Below are positions 1-5,729 of a DNA stretch of 8,111 nt, one piece after another. Position numbers and translations under genes: made by a program. The stretch is from positions 1 through 8,111 of the forward strand of contig JASLNQ010000087.1 in the NCBI GenBank assembly GCA_030745955.1, written 5' to 3'. The notes under the pieces are model-generated. The model ran no database searches and was not told the DNA's origin. It worked only from the letters and a program-made list of their open reading frames with translations. Each line of letters begins with the position of its first letter. Position 1 is the stretch's first letter. Source of the stretch: Dehalococcoidia bacterium (GTDB taxonomy: Bacteria > Chloroflexota > Dehalococcoidia > UBA1151 > UBA1328).

Positions 1-575
1 GCAAGAGACCCTACGCGTGGTCGAGGGCACACGCAGAAATCGAGTTGGCGATTGAGCAACTGGGCGTCAGCTACTCGTTTCTGCGTCCGCATTACTTCAT
101 GCAGAATTTCCTTTCACTCCTGGTAGTCGATGAAAACGGAGTCGTTACCCTGGAAGCTCCCGCTGGCGCAGGGACGATTGGTGCGATAGACGCTTACGAC
201 ATCGGTGAGTGCGGGGCCAAATTGCTGGCGACTGGGGAGCCTCTCAATGCACACGCGGTGCTAACAGGGCCCGAAAACATCCCGATGCGCCGGGTAGCGA
301 AGGCGTTCGGTGGCGCGGTTGGAGCGGATTTTTCTTACGTCGACCTGGATCCCCTTGAGTACAGGGTGCTGCACGAAGCTGAAGACCCTGGCAGTACGGA
401 TGACATCGTCGGTGTTTACGCAGAAGTGCGGGAAGGCACGATGGCGGTTCATAGCGGTGATGTCGAGTGTATCACCGGCAGTTCGCCCCGCTCAATCGAG
501 CAGTTTGCGGCGGCGAACGTCGACGCCATCAACGCGGCAATCGCAAGCGCATCCAGTAAACCCGGCCACCCCTAA
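1..575 (+). CDS. NmrA-like NAD(P)-binding protein, 3' part (5' end outside window)
   Basis: The frame is open from the window edge (first full codon at 3) to a TAA at 573-575, giving 190 visible C-terminal residues. They match the second half of NmrA/HSCARG-type atypical short-chain dehydrogenases. The stretch HAEIELAIEQLGVSYSFLRP followed by HYFMQNF corresponds to the family's conserved 'HaeiE..l..sG..yt.LRP..fmqN' segment. After it come a DAYDIGE segment (the usual 'DiA' step) and LTGPENIPMRRVA, the typical 'ltGpe.ls..e.a' element. The end, ITGSSPRSIEQFAAAN, fits the usual 'tGr.prs..eF' C-terminus. The glycine-rich dinucleotide-binding N-terminus lies upstream and cannot be checked, so cofactor and substrate are unknown. 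Such proteins are NAD(P)H-dependent reductases or redox-sensing regulators. A TTG at 45 could be read as a start but would remove conserved family sequence, so I treat the gene as truncated by the window. It lies 62 bases upstream of the UxuA-type gene on the same strand and is probably co-transcribed. Confidence 0.85.
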   Translation, partial: KRPYAWSRAHAEIELAIEQLGVSYSFLRPHYFMQNFLSLLVVDENGVVTLEAPAGAGTIGAIDAYDIGECGAKLLATGEPLNAHAVLTGPENIPMRRVAKAFGGAVGADFSYVDLDPLEYRVLHEAEDPGSTDDIVGVYAEVREGTMAVHSGDVECITGSSPRSIEQFAAANVDAINAAIASASSKPGHP

Positions 576-637
576 CAAGGCGCTAACTGCTACCCTTCCG
601 CCATCTTGCAGGCAGATGAGCACCGGAGGCGCAGGAA

Positions 638-1645
638 ATGCATGTTGGAACGCAGGTAGGGGCACGTAGCGACTCGGATTTCGAGCAGTGGGCGCAGCTT
701 GGCGTCGTCAACATCTGTTCCGATCCACCCGGAGACACGCACAGCTGGACGGTTGACGACCTGGCGCGGCATAAAGAGAAGGTCAACTCGTACGGGATCT
801 CGCTGGACATGGTTCAGATTCCGCTCTCGTCAACGCCACTCGACGTCAGCCAGTCGCCAAACATCATGCTTGGCAAGAGCCCCGAGCGGGACCGGGAGAT
901 CGAGTCGATACAGAACATCATCCGGATGTGTGGCGAGGTCGGGATTCCCGCAGTCAAGTACAACATGAACATCATCGGCATCCCGCGGTCCGAGAGGGAA
1001 GCAGGACGCGGCGGCTCATCGAACTCGACTTTCAGGTGGGCCAAGATGAACCCGGACGACCCCAAGACCATCGCCGGTGTCGTCGGTGTCGAGGAGAACT
1101 GGGAGCGGATCGACTATTTCCTGGAGCGCGCAGTCCCGGTCGCAGAAGAATCCAAAGTGCGAATGGCGTGTCACCCTCACGATCCCTACACGCCCGACGG
1201 TTACATGGGCGTCAGCCGGATCCTGGGAACAGTGGATGGCCTGAAGAAGTTTGTTCAGATGCACGAGAGTCCGTACCACGGGTTGAACTTCTGCCAGGGC
1301 ACGGTGACCGAGATGCTCGACGATCCGGGCGCTGAGATCGCCGATGTCATCCGATGGTTTGGGAGCCGGGAGAAGATATTCAACGTCCACTTCCGCAATA
1401 TCCGGGGCCACAAGCTGGACTTCATGGAGTCGTTTCCCGACGAGGGCAGCATCGACTTCTCGGAGATCATCAAGGTCTACCAGGAGGTCGGCTACAAGTA
1501 CATGCTGATGCCCGACCACGTGCCGCACATCAGCGGAGACGACGCCCAGGGAACGGCATTTGCGTTCTGCTACGGCTACATCACGGCGCTGCTGCAGTCG
1601 ATCGACGAGCCGCGCAAGCAGGCGTGGGTGACGAAGGGCCCGTAG
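638..1645 (+). CDS. UxuA-type mannonate dehydratase family protein
   Basis: A 335-residue soluble TIM-barrel protein of the UxuA family. The family's metal-dependent (Mn/Fe) reaction converts D-mannonate to 2-keto-3-deoxy-D-gluconate in hexuronate catabolism. All four expected metal ligands are in order: His179 in CHPHDPY, Cys219 in NFCQGT, His251 in NVHFRNI and Asp293 in MPDHVP. The adjacent catalytic His294 and a tyrosine pair (Tyr312/Tyr314) near the C-terminus are also present. The ATG at 638 is preceded by GGAGG (625-629) and AGGA (633-636); the former has good spacing. E. coli UxuA is about 394 residues, so this one is some 60 residues shorter, which is common in the divergent UxuA-like branch; the exact sugar acid is therefore uncertain. 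The gene sits 29 bases upstream of an HpcH/HpaI aldolase, which could act on a 2-keto-3-deoxy product. No frameshift or unusual composition is seen. Confidence 0.87.
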   Translation: MHVGTQVGARSDSDFEQWAQLGVVNICSDPPGDTHSWTVDDLARHKEKVNSYGISLDMVQIPLSSTPLDVSQSPNIMLGKSPERDREIESIQNIIRMCGEVGIPAVKYNMNIIGIPRSEREAGRGGSSNSTFRWAKMNPDDPKTIAGVVGVEENWERIDYFLERAVPVAEESKVRMACHPHDPYTPDGYMGVSRILGTVDGLKKFVQMHESPYHGLNFCQGTVTEMLDDPGAEIADVIRWFGSREKIFNVHFRNIRGHKLDFMESFPDEGSIDFSEIIKVYQEVGYKYMLMPDHVPHISGDDAQGTAFAFCYGYITALLQSIDEPRKQAWVTKGP

Positions 1646-1674
1646 CGCGCCGTTGGAGTAGCAGGAGTTTTCTT

Positions 1675-2322
1675 ATGCCAGATGCACGTTCACTTCGGGA
1701 GAGAATCGTAGGGGGTGAAGACTTCAACGAGGTCCGCATCCCGATGGACAGCATTGCTGAGCAAGTGCAGGAGATCATTCGGAGCCAGTCTGCCGACCTC
1801 ATCTATGTCGATAGCCAGCACGGTCCGCACACTGAGTGGGACATCGTGCGGATATGCAGGGCCGCTGAAGAGCTCGGTGTCGGCGTGATTCTCCGTATAA
1901 AGCACACTCGCTACGCCCACCTGATTGGCAACTATCTCGATCTGGGGTTACTCGGCATCAAGGTTCCGGAAGTCGAGGACCCGGCGGTTGTCCAGGAGGC
2001 GATCAACGCCTTTTACTATCCACCGATCGGGCGTCGTAGCTGGGGTGGCGAGGTCGGATTTGGGAAGCGGTCGATCGAGGATCGTGTGGAGTACGCCACG
2101 TGGTGGAACAAAACAGGAATCCTGGCGATCAAAATCGAGTCGCTGAAGGCTGTACTGAATGTTCGAACGCTGGTGAGTCCACTCCTGACCTTCATGGATT
2201 ATGGCGGCATGGACCTTCGATTCAGCCTGGAAACGACGCCGCATCCTGAACTCAGGAGTTTTGAGGATTGCAAAGAGTTCGTGAAAAAAGAACTGACGGA
2301 CATCGATATTCGGATTTTGTGA
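1675..2322 (+). CDS. HpcH/HpaI-type aldolase (2-keto-3-deoxy acid aldolase-like)
   Basis: A 215-residue member of the HpcH/HpaI (class II, metal-dependent pyruvate) aldolase family, which reversibly cleaves 2-keto-3-deoxy or 4-hydroxy-2-keto acids to pyruvate plus an aldehyde. Key residues appear with family spacing: His49 in DSQHGPH (catalytic His/Asp region), Arg74 in VILRIKH (pyruvate carboxylate binding), Glu155 in IKIES and Asp180 in GGMDLRFSL (the two metal ligands). The intervals 25, 81 and 25 compare with 25, 79 and 26 in E. coli HpaI. The YYPPIGRRSWGG segment (114-125) is the typical loop. At 215 residues it is shorter than the usual 250-260; the C-terminal helix region is reduced and ends in a charged tail. 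The frame is open upstream into the UxuA-type gene, but ATG 1675 has AGGAG at 1663-1667 with 7-base spacing and matches the family N-terminus. Its place directly after the dehydratase suggests it splits that pathway's keto-deoxy product. The true substrate cannot be read from sequence. Confidence 0.87.
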   Translation: MPDARSLRERIVGGEDFNEVRIPMDSIAEQVQEIIRSQSADLIYVDSQHGPHTEWDIVRICRAAEELGVGVILRIKHTRYAHLIGNYLDLGLLGIKVPEVEDPAVVQEAINAFYYPPIGRRSWGGEVGFGKRSIEDRVEYATWWNKTGILAIKIESLKAVLNVRTLVSPLLTFMDYGGMDLRFSLETTPHPELRSFEDCKEFVKKELTDIDIRIL

Positions 2323-2381
2323 ATGGTGCCACCGTGCATTGTGTGGCGAGAGACTGAAGTGGCCTGAGTCGGAATATTCAC

Positions 2382-2389
2382 AGGAGAGG
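2382..2389 (+). promoter_or_regulatory. Strong ribosome binding site fixing a TTG start
   Basis: AGGAGAGG lies 5 bases before the TTG at 2395 (8 bases from the AGGAG core). No ATG or GTG in frame lies nearby upstream, so this site decides the TTG start of the OsmC-family gene. Confidence 0.7.
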
Positions 2390-2394
2390 TTTGA

Positions 2395-2901
2395 TTGGCA
2401 GACAACTCGAAAGCTGAGAACAATCCGGTCGCCTATCGCTCGCATGTGCGGATTGAGCGGGTGAAGGGTCCGATCCGGAGGGCTTTTCTACCGGCGCATG
2501 ACGGGCCGGTAATGCTGGGAGTTCACTCCGAGGTCGCCGAGCACTACGGTGTCGACAATAGCGTGGTTGATCCGTACACGACCACCCTGGATTACGTGAT
2601 CGCGGCGGCAGCGGGGTGAATGACCGGGACTTTTGGCGGTGCCCTTGAGGCCCGTGGGATTCCGGCTGGTGATGGCTTTCTTCATTCCGAGTCGGTCGGT
2701 GAGCTGGAAAAAGAGAACGGCACGCTCGTGATCAAGCGGGTGCACATCGTCTATCGGCTGAACGTGGAGGCCGGGTTGTACGCCGAGAAGCAGGCGGCGA
2801 TTCAGCGTGCGTTCGATCTGCACCCTGATTCATGCCCGGTGTACCGAAGCATCTATACAAGCATCGATATCACGAAGGAACTGGACGTAGTGGAGACGTA
2901 A
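2395..2901 (+). CDS. OsmC-family protein with in-frame UGA at the catalytic Cys position (candidate selenoprotein)
   Basis: Two same-frame segments, 2395-2616 and 2620-2901, are separated only by the TGA at 2617-2619. Together they make one complete OsmC/Ohr-like protein of 168 residues, too well matched in order and length to be two genes. The N-terminal part (1-74) has the beta-strand region and the helix-entry segment DPYTTTLDYVIAAAAG. The C-terminal part (76-168) has MTGTFGGALEARGI, the long beta strands, and DSCPVYRSI with the second family cysteine (Cys147). In OsmC/Ohr proteins the helix reads 'aA..aC....al', and TGA replaces precisely that peroxidatic cysteine (residue 75). The family reduces organic hydroperoxides or acts on thiols, using the first Cys as nucleophile and the second as resolving residue, a chemistry in which selenocysteine is plausible. 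A SECIS-like hairpin follows the TGA. TGA also serves as a true stop in the neighbouring aldolase gene, so general recoding is unlikely. Alternatives are a fresh Cys-to-stop nonsense mutation, sequencing error, or reinitiation at ATG 2620. Start is TTG; stop is TAA at 2899-2901. It is the last gene of the operon. Confidence 0.72.
2624..2665 (+). promoter_or_regulatory. Candidate bacterial SECIS hairpin downstream of the in-frame UGA
   Basis: The RNA just after the UGA can fold into a long imperfect hairpin. The base is CCGGGA (2624-2629) paired with UUCCGG (2660-2665), including one G-U pair. Above it is a wobble-rich helix (2631-2635 with 2655-2659), then an upper part CGG-U-GCC-CUUGA-GGC-CCG (2637-2654). 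The upper part has a single bulged U (2640) three pairs below a five-base loop, the same arrangement as the bulged U in the E. coli fdhF SECIS. The loop begins 24 bases after the UGA, within the distance usual for bacterial SECIS elements (about 16-37). It departs from the usual pattern in that its loop G is the fourth base, not the first or second. GC-rich coding DNA often folds, so this is supportive rather than conclusive. Confidence 0.45.
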
Positions 2902-2930
2902 GCGGGGTGGGTTGATGCTCGCTGGTAAGA

Positions 2931-2966
2931 AAAACGGCCCGATGGAATTCCACCGGGCTGTTTTTT
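2931..2966. terminator. Bidirectional rho-independent terminator between convergent genes
   Basis: The stem AACGGCCCG (2933-2941) pairs with CGGGCTGTT (2954-2962), with one G-U pair. It continues past an A-C mismatch as TGG (2943-2945) with CCA (2950-2952) around the loop AATT. A run of T follows at 2961-2966 on the plus strand. On the minus strand the hairpin is followed by TTTTCTTA, from the A-run before it. It lies about 30 bases after the OsmC-family stop and should end both that operon and read-through from the ManD-type gene. Confidence 0.88.
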
Positions 2967-3034
2967 GTTCGATTTGTGGTGGGCGGAGCCGACTCCTAAG
3001 CTAGTTCCTTCCGGCGGTCACACCCACCCTCTGA

Positions 3035-3058
3035 CTCCCTCCCTTCTGCGGGAGGGAG
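3035..3058. repeat. 9-bp perfect palindromic hairpin, possible dispersed intergenic element
   Basis: CTCCCTCCC (3035-3043) pairs perfectly with GGGAGGGAG (3050-3058) around the loop TTCTGC. There is no T-run on either side, so it is not a classical terminator, although it sits 24 bases beyond the stop of the minus-strand ManD-type gene and could protect its mRNA end. Its form resembles short palindromic intergenic repeats, but only one copy is in this window. Confidence 0.5.
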
Positions 3059-3082
3059 GACTGCTTCACGCCCCAGCGGCCC

Positions 3083-4405
3083 CTACGGCTTGACCATTGA
3101 GCCGTCGGCGCGTCGGATGGTGCCCCATGCGCCGCCGTATTCGCGGTCCTTGAACGGGAATTTCGCCGCCATCTTCTCGTCGATGTCGATCCCGAGGCCC
3201 GGCTTGCCGTTCGACCACATCATGCCGTCTTTCAGGGTCGGCATGCCCGGGAACATCTCCATGGTGCGTTCGGGTGGAATCGCCGCTTCCTGGATGCCGA
3301 AGTTGTGGGTGTTGAGGTTCAGCATCATGTTGGCCGCGTGACCCACCGGCGAGGTGTCGCCGGGGCCATGCCAGGCGGTGCGGACGCTGAACAGCTCGCC
3401 CATGGCCGCGATCTTCTTGGCGGGTGTAATCCCGCCGATCTGCGACATGTGAATTCGGATGAAGTCGATCAGCCGGTCCTTGATCATCGGGATCACTTCG
3501 TGGGGGCTGTTCCACAACTCACCCATCGAGATCGGGGTCGATGTCTGCTCCCTCACCATTCGGAAGTATTCGTTGTCTTCCGGGCTGAACAGGTCTTCCA
3601 GGAAGAACAACTGATACTTTTCGACTTCCTTGGCGAACCATACGCCGAGGATCGGTGGGATGCGCTCGTGGACGTCGTGGAGGATTTCGACGCCGTAGCC
3701 GAAGCGGTCGCGAATGTGTTCGAACAGGTCGATTGCCGACCGCATGTAGGGCTTGGGCTCGAAGATCCCGCTCGGGTGGGCGTATCGCTTGCCCTCTTCC
3801 TGCGGCTGGACCCATGTCGTGACGGCTCGCGGGCCTTCCATTGAGCGGGAGTCTTCGGCACCGGTGCCGCCCCGACCGTACTCAAGATCGGCCTCGGTCA
3901 GGCCGTGGCCTGTTCCGTAGGTGGCGTATCCGGGTGTTTCGACCTGGATTCGAATGTGGTGGAAGCCCTGTTCCAGGAAGGCCTGCATCTTGTCGCCGAC
4001 TTCTTCTTTCGTGGATCCCGAGGCGTGGACATACACTGGCGCTGCCTCACGGGCGCGGCCTCCGAGAAGATCGTAAACGGGCATGTTCGCCATCTTGCCC
4101 TTGATGTCCCAGAGGGCCTGGTCGACCCCGGAGAGGGCGTTGTTCAGCACCGGCCCGTTGCGCCAGTAGGACGAGACGTACGACGACTGCCAGATGTCTT
4201 CGATATCGGCGACGTTCCGGCCGATCAGGAAGGGTCGCAGGTAGTCTTCGATGGCGGCGGCTACTGCCGTGGGGCGCTGGGTGAACGTTGCGCAGCCGAC
4301 ACCGTGAAGGCCCGGCTCGGATGTTTCGATCTTGACGATGACGAGCCGGATGTTGTCGGGCTCGGTGAGGATGGTCTTGATATCTCGAATGGTTACGTTG
4401 CTCAT
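3083..4405 (-). CDS. ManD/RspA-family sugar-acid dehydratase (enolase superfamily; D-mannonate or D-gluconate)
   Basis: A 440-residue enolase-superfamily protein that aligns along its length with E. coli RspA and characterised ManD enzymes, which dehydrate D-mannonate and/or D-gluconate to 2-keto-3-deoxygluconate with Mg2+. The N-terminal capping domain ends near 120. The barrel carries Arg152 and Tyr163 (base pair of the family), metal ligands Asp244 (LHDVHER), Glu270 (FFLED) and Glu296 (SMGELW), the catalytic His246, His346 in TAWHGPGD, and Glu373. Ligand spacings of 26, 26 and 77 equal those of the ManD family. An extra ~30-40 residues lie between Arg152 and Asp244, in the specificity-loop region, making it longer than the usual ~400. 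Pro348 occupies the HG(A/P) position. The frame is open back to 4681, but ATG 4405 matches the RspA N-terminus; no clear Shine-Dalgarno precedes it. A TACAAT (4476-4481, minus) could be a -10 about 70 bases upstream, without a convincing -35. Stop is TAG. It converges on the UxuA-type operon. Confidence 0.9.
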   Translation of the reverse strand: MSNVTIRDIKTILTEPDNIRLVIVKIETSEPGLHGVGCATFTQRPTAVAAAIEDYLRPFLIGRNVADIEDIWQSSYVSSYWRNGPVLNNALSGVDQALWDIKGKMANMPVYDLLGGRAREAAPVYVHASGSTKEEVGDKMQAFLEQGFHHIRIQVETPGYATYGTGHGLTEADLEYGRGGTGAEDSRSMEGPRAVTTWVQPQEEGKRYAHPSGIFEPKPYMRSAIDLFEHIRDRFGYGVEILHDVHERIPPILGVWFAKEVEKYQLFFLEDLFSPEDNEYFRMVREQTSTPISMGELWNSPHEVIPMIKDRLIDFIRIHMSQIGGITPAKKIAAMGELFSVRTAWHGPGDTSPVGHAANMMLNLNTHNFGIQEAAIPPERTMEMFPGMPTLKDGMMWSNGKPGLGIDIDEKMAAKFPFKDREYGGAWGTIRRADGSMVKP

Positions 4406-4613
4406 GAGTTGCTCGGCCTGGGTGTTCGGGGCGGTGTTCGGGTTTATGCCGGTCGTAGAGGTCCGACGGTCGAGAATTGTACAAGCGGTAACGGCGGTGA
4501 AGTCGCCCCCAGGAGGGCGCCTCAGCAATGTGGAGGACGCTTTCGAGCGGAACCAGGATCTGGCCTGGTGAGGTTGCCCGAGGTGAGGATCGCCGCCGGG
4601 GATCGGGACGACG

Positions 4614-5261
4614 TTATCGACCGAGGAGGGAATCCAGGTCGAGTTCCTCAAACGAGGCTGTGGCCAGGTGCGGTGCGTCATCGCCTGTTACGGAAAGCGC
4701 GATTTCACCAACACCCACGCAATACATGCCCGCCGCAAGTGCCGCCGTGAAACCTGGCTGCGAATCCTCGAACACGACGCACTCTGAGGGATTTACGCCC
4801 AGGAGTTCGGCGGCCTTTGAATACGGCTGCGGATCGGGTTTGAGCCGGGTTACGTTTTCGAGCGTTACAGAGCAACTGAAAAAGTCGGCAAGTCCTGAAA
4901 TACGCAAGAACCCATCGGCGTAGTCACTTTCGCCTGAAGTGACCAGGGCGACTCGTAACCCTGCGTCGGCGAGGGACCGGACCGCGGCCTCTGCACCAGG
5001 CAGCAATTCGATGCCATCGGCGACGATTCGTTCCCACTGGCGAAGGTACTCAGCCAGTACGTCGTCTGCGCTACCCAGGCCGTAGTGCTCGGTGACGATT
5101 CGTGCGCCTGGGATCACGCCTTTCCCAAAGGTGATCGGGTGGTCATCGGCAAGCCCATCGAAGCCGAATGCCCGGATGGTAGCCAGCTCTGCCGCGCGGT
5201 GAGGAGGGCCGGTGTCGATCAGGGTCCCGTCGAGATCGAAGCATGCTGCGGTGAATTTCAT
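4614..5261 (-). CDS. HAD-family phosphatase/phosphomutase-like hydrolase
   Basis: A 215-residue haloacid dehalogenase superfamily protein with a small helical cap, of the beta-phosphoglucomutase/phosphoglycolate-phosphatase-like class. All four catalytic motifs are intact: motif I FDLDGTLID with nucleophile Asp9 and acid/base Asp11; motif II LVTSGES (Thr108/Ser109); motif III Lys141 in LKPDP; motif IV VFEDSQPG with Glu165-Asp166 for Mg2+. The cap lies between about residues 17 and 85. The length is normal for the subclass. The family removes or transfers phosphate on sugar phosphates or other small metabolites in the cytoplasm; the substrate cannot be told from sequence. The start at 5261 gives motif I its usual position near the N-terminus; no Shine-Dalgarno is evident, and the same CAACTC precedes this ATG and that of the ManD-type gene. 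A 208-base gap separates it from that gene downstream, so co-transcription is possible but not shown. Stop is TAA. Confidence 0.88.
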   Translation of the reverse strand: MKFTAACFDLDGTLIDTGPPHRAAELATIRAFGFDGLADDHPITFGKGVIPGARIVTEHYGLGSADDVLAEYLRQWERIVADGIELLPGAEAAVRSLADAGLRVALVTSGESDYADGFLRISGLADFFSCSVTLENVTRLKPDPQPYSKAAELLGVNPSECVVFEDSQPGFTAALAAGMYCVGVGEIALSVTGDDAPHLATASFEELDLDSLLGR

Positions 5262-5323
5262 GAGTTGACAGCGTATCGCGTTGATTTGGGCAATTGCGGA
5301 CGTTCGGTGCCGTGTGCGTGCCT

Positions 5324-5354
5324 TCCTTCGACCCGTTCGACAAGCTCAGGGCAG
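5324..5354. repeat. REP-like intergenic repeat fragment
   Basis: The patch contains TTCGAC twice (5327-5332 and 5336-5341), followed by AAGCTCAGGGCAGG. The string TTCGACAAGCTCAGG is one I recognise as a frequent intergenic repeat core in many environmental bacterial genomes. It lies in the 243-base gap between the HAD gene and rpmB, which has no gene I can support. Only one copy is present here, so repetition cannot be shown from the window. Confidence 0.4.
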
Positions 5355-5454
5355 GTTGCCTCAGATGCCGTCTTGGATGGCGTTTGGCGAGAGGTCTTCA
5401 GGATGGTATTTGGCGGTGGATGGGCCTTGGGGGGAGGAAAACTACCAGACAATC

Positions 5455-5482
5455 AAAAAACCTTCTCAAATGAGAAGGTTTT
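5455..5482 (-). terminator. Rho-independent terminator of rpmB
   Basis: CCTTCTC (5461-5467) pairs with GAGAAGG (5472-5478) around the loop AAAT, and the flanking A and T runs extend the stem to 11 pairs. On the minus strand the hairpin is followed by a run of T from the A-tract at 5455-5460. It begins 22 bases after the rpmB stop codon. The T-run on the plus side is shorter (5479-5482) and followed by C, so the minus direction is favoured. Confidence 0.88.
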
Positions 5483-5504
5483 CGGGTTCAGGCGGATGTG
5501 GACG

Positions 5505-5729
5505 CTAGTTCGAGAGCAGCGAGATGCCCTTCTTGTCGAGTGTCCGCATCTCCCGGGTGGTCAGCTTGACGCGGTAGCGCTCACCGTCGATCACAACCCA
5601 CTTGTTCTGCAGGTTTGGCCTGGAGATCTTGCGCGTTGCGTTCAGCGCGTGCGATCGGTTGTGACCGAACATCGGCTTCGGTCGGGGTCCGAGACCCAGT
5701 TTGGCCCTGATCTGGTCGGAGCTAGGCAT
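5505..5729 (-). CDS. rpmB: 50S ribosomal protein L28
   Basis: A 74-residue basic protein matching ribosomal protein L28, a component of the large subunit. Diagnostic segments are PMFGHNRSHALNATRK (19-34, the conserved 'P.fGnnvSHs...tkr' region), RPNLQNKWV (37-45) and RTLDKKGI (62-69). The N-terminus before Pro19 lacks the CxxC found in zinc-binding L28 forms and instead reads MPSSDQIRAKLGLGPRPK, so this is a cysteine-free version with an unusual leader. There is no alternative start upstream in frame; Met20 would remove the conserved proline and is less likely. The Shine-Dalgarno is weak (GAGAG about 10 bases upstream). The gene stands alone on its strand, with its own promoter and terminator, and is divergent from fakA. 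The rpmB-fakA neighbourhood is also found in Firmicutes such as B. subtilis (rpmB-yloU-yloV), although yloU (Asp23-like) is absent here. Confidence 0.9.
   Translation of the reverse strand: MPSSDQIRAKLGLGPRPKPMFGHNRSHALNATRKISRPNLQNKWVVIDGERYRVKLTTREMRTLDKKGISLLSN

Noticed and set aside
310..669. Plus-strand open frame of 119 codons overlapping the first gene
   Set aside because: Out-of-frame shadow of the NmrA-like gene and its 3' spacer; no recognisable domain or ribosome binding site.
1354..1674. 5' extension of the aldolase frame into the UxuA-type gene
   Set aside because: The extended part is Arg/Gly/His-rich shadow sequence out of frame with the UxuA-type gene; the strong ribosome binding site and family N-terminus point to ATG 1675.
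2328..2347. GCCAC/GTGGC inverted repeat between the aldolase and OsmC genes
   Set aside because: Only 5 pairs with a 10-base loop and no T-run; not convincing as a terminator or operator.
2620..2901. A separate small gene starting at the ATG right after the TGA
   Set aside because: Its sequence is the C-terminal half of an OsmC domain continuing the upstream frame exactly; there is no good ribosome binding site, and half an OsmC domain would not fold alone. Reinitiation stays possible but is less likely.
3305..3844. Plus-strand open frame of 179 codons
   Set aside because: Antisense shadow of the ManD-type gene; composition is typical of the opposite strand of GC-rich coding DNA.
4504..4519. 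GC-rich 5-bp hairpin in the HAD-ManD gap
   Set aside because: Short, without a T-run on either strand, and expected by chance at this base composition.
4406..4681. N-terminal extension of the ManD-type protein
   Set aside because: RspA/ManD homologs begin at the position of Met 4405; the extension overlaps the end of the HAD gene and shows no conserved sequence.
3905..4750. Long plus-strand open frame of 281 codons
   Set aside because: It lies antisense to the ManD-type gene and the end of the HAD gene, whose products have intact catalytic motifs; its translation shows no recognisable domain.
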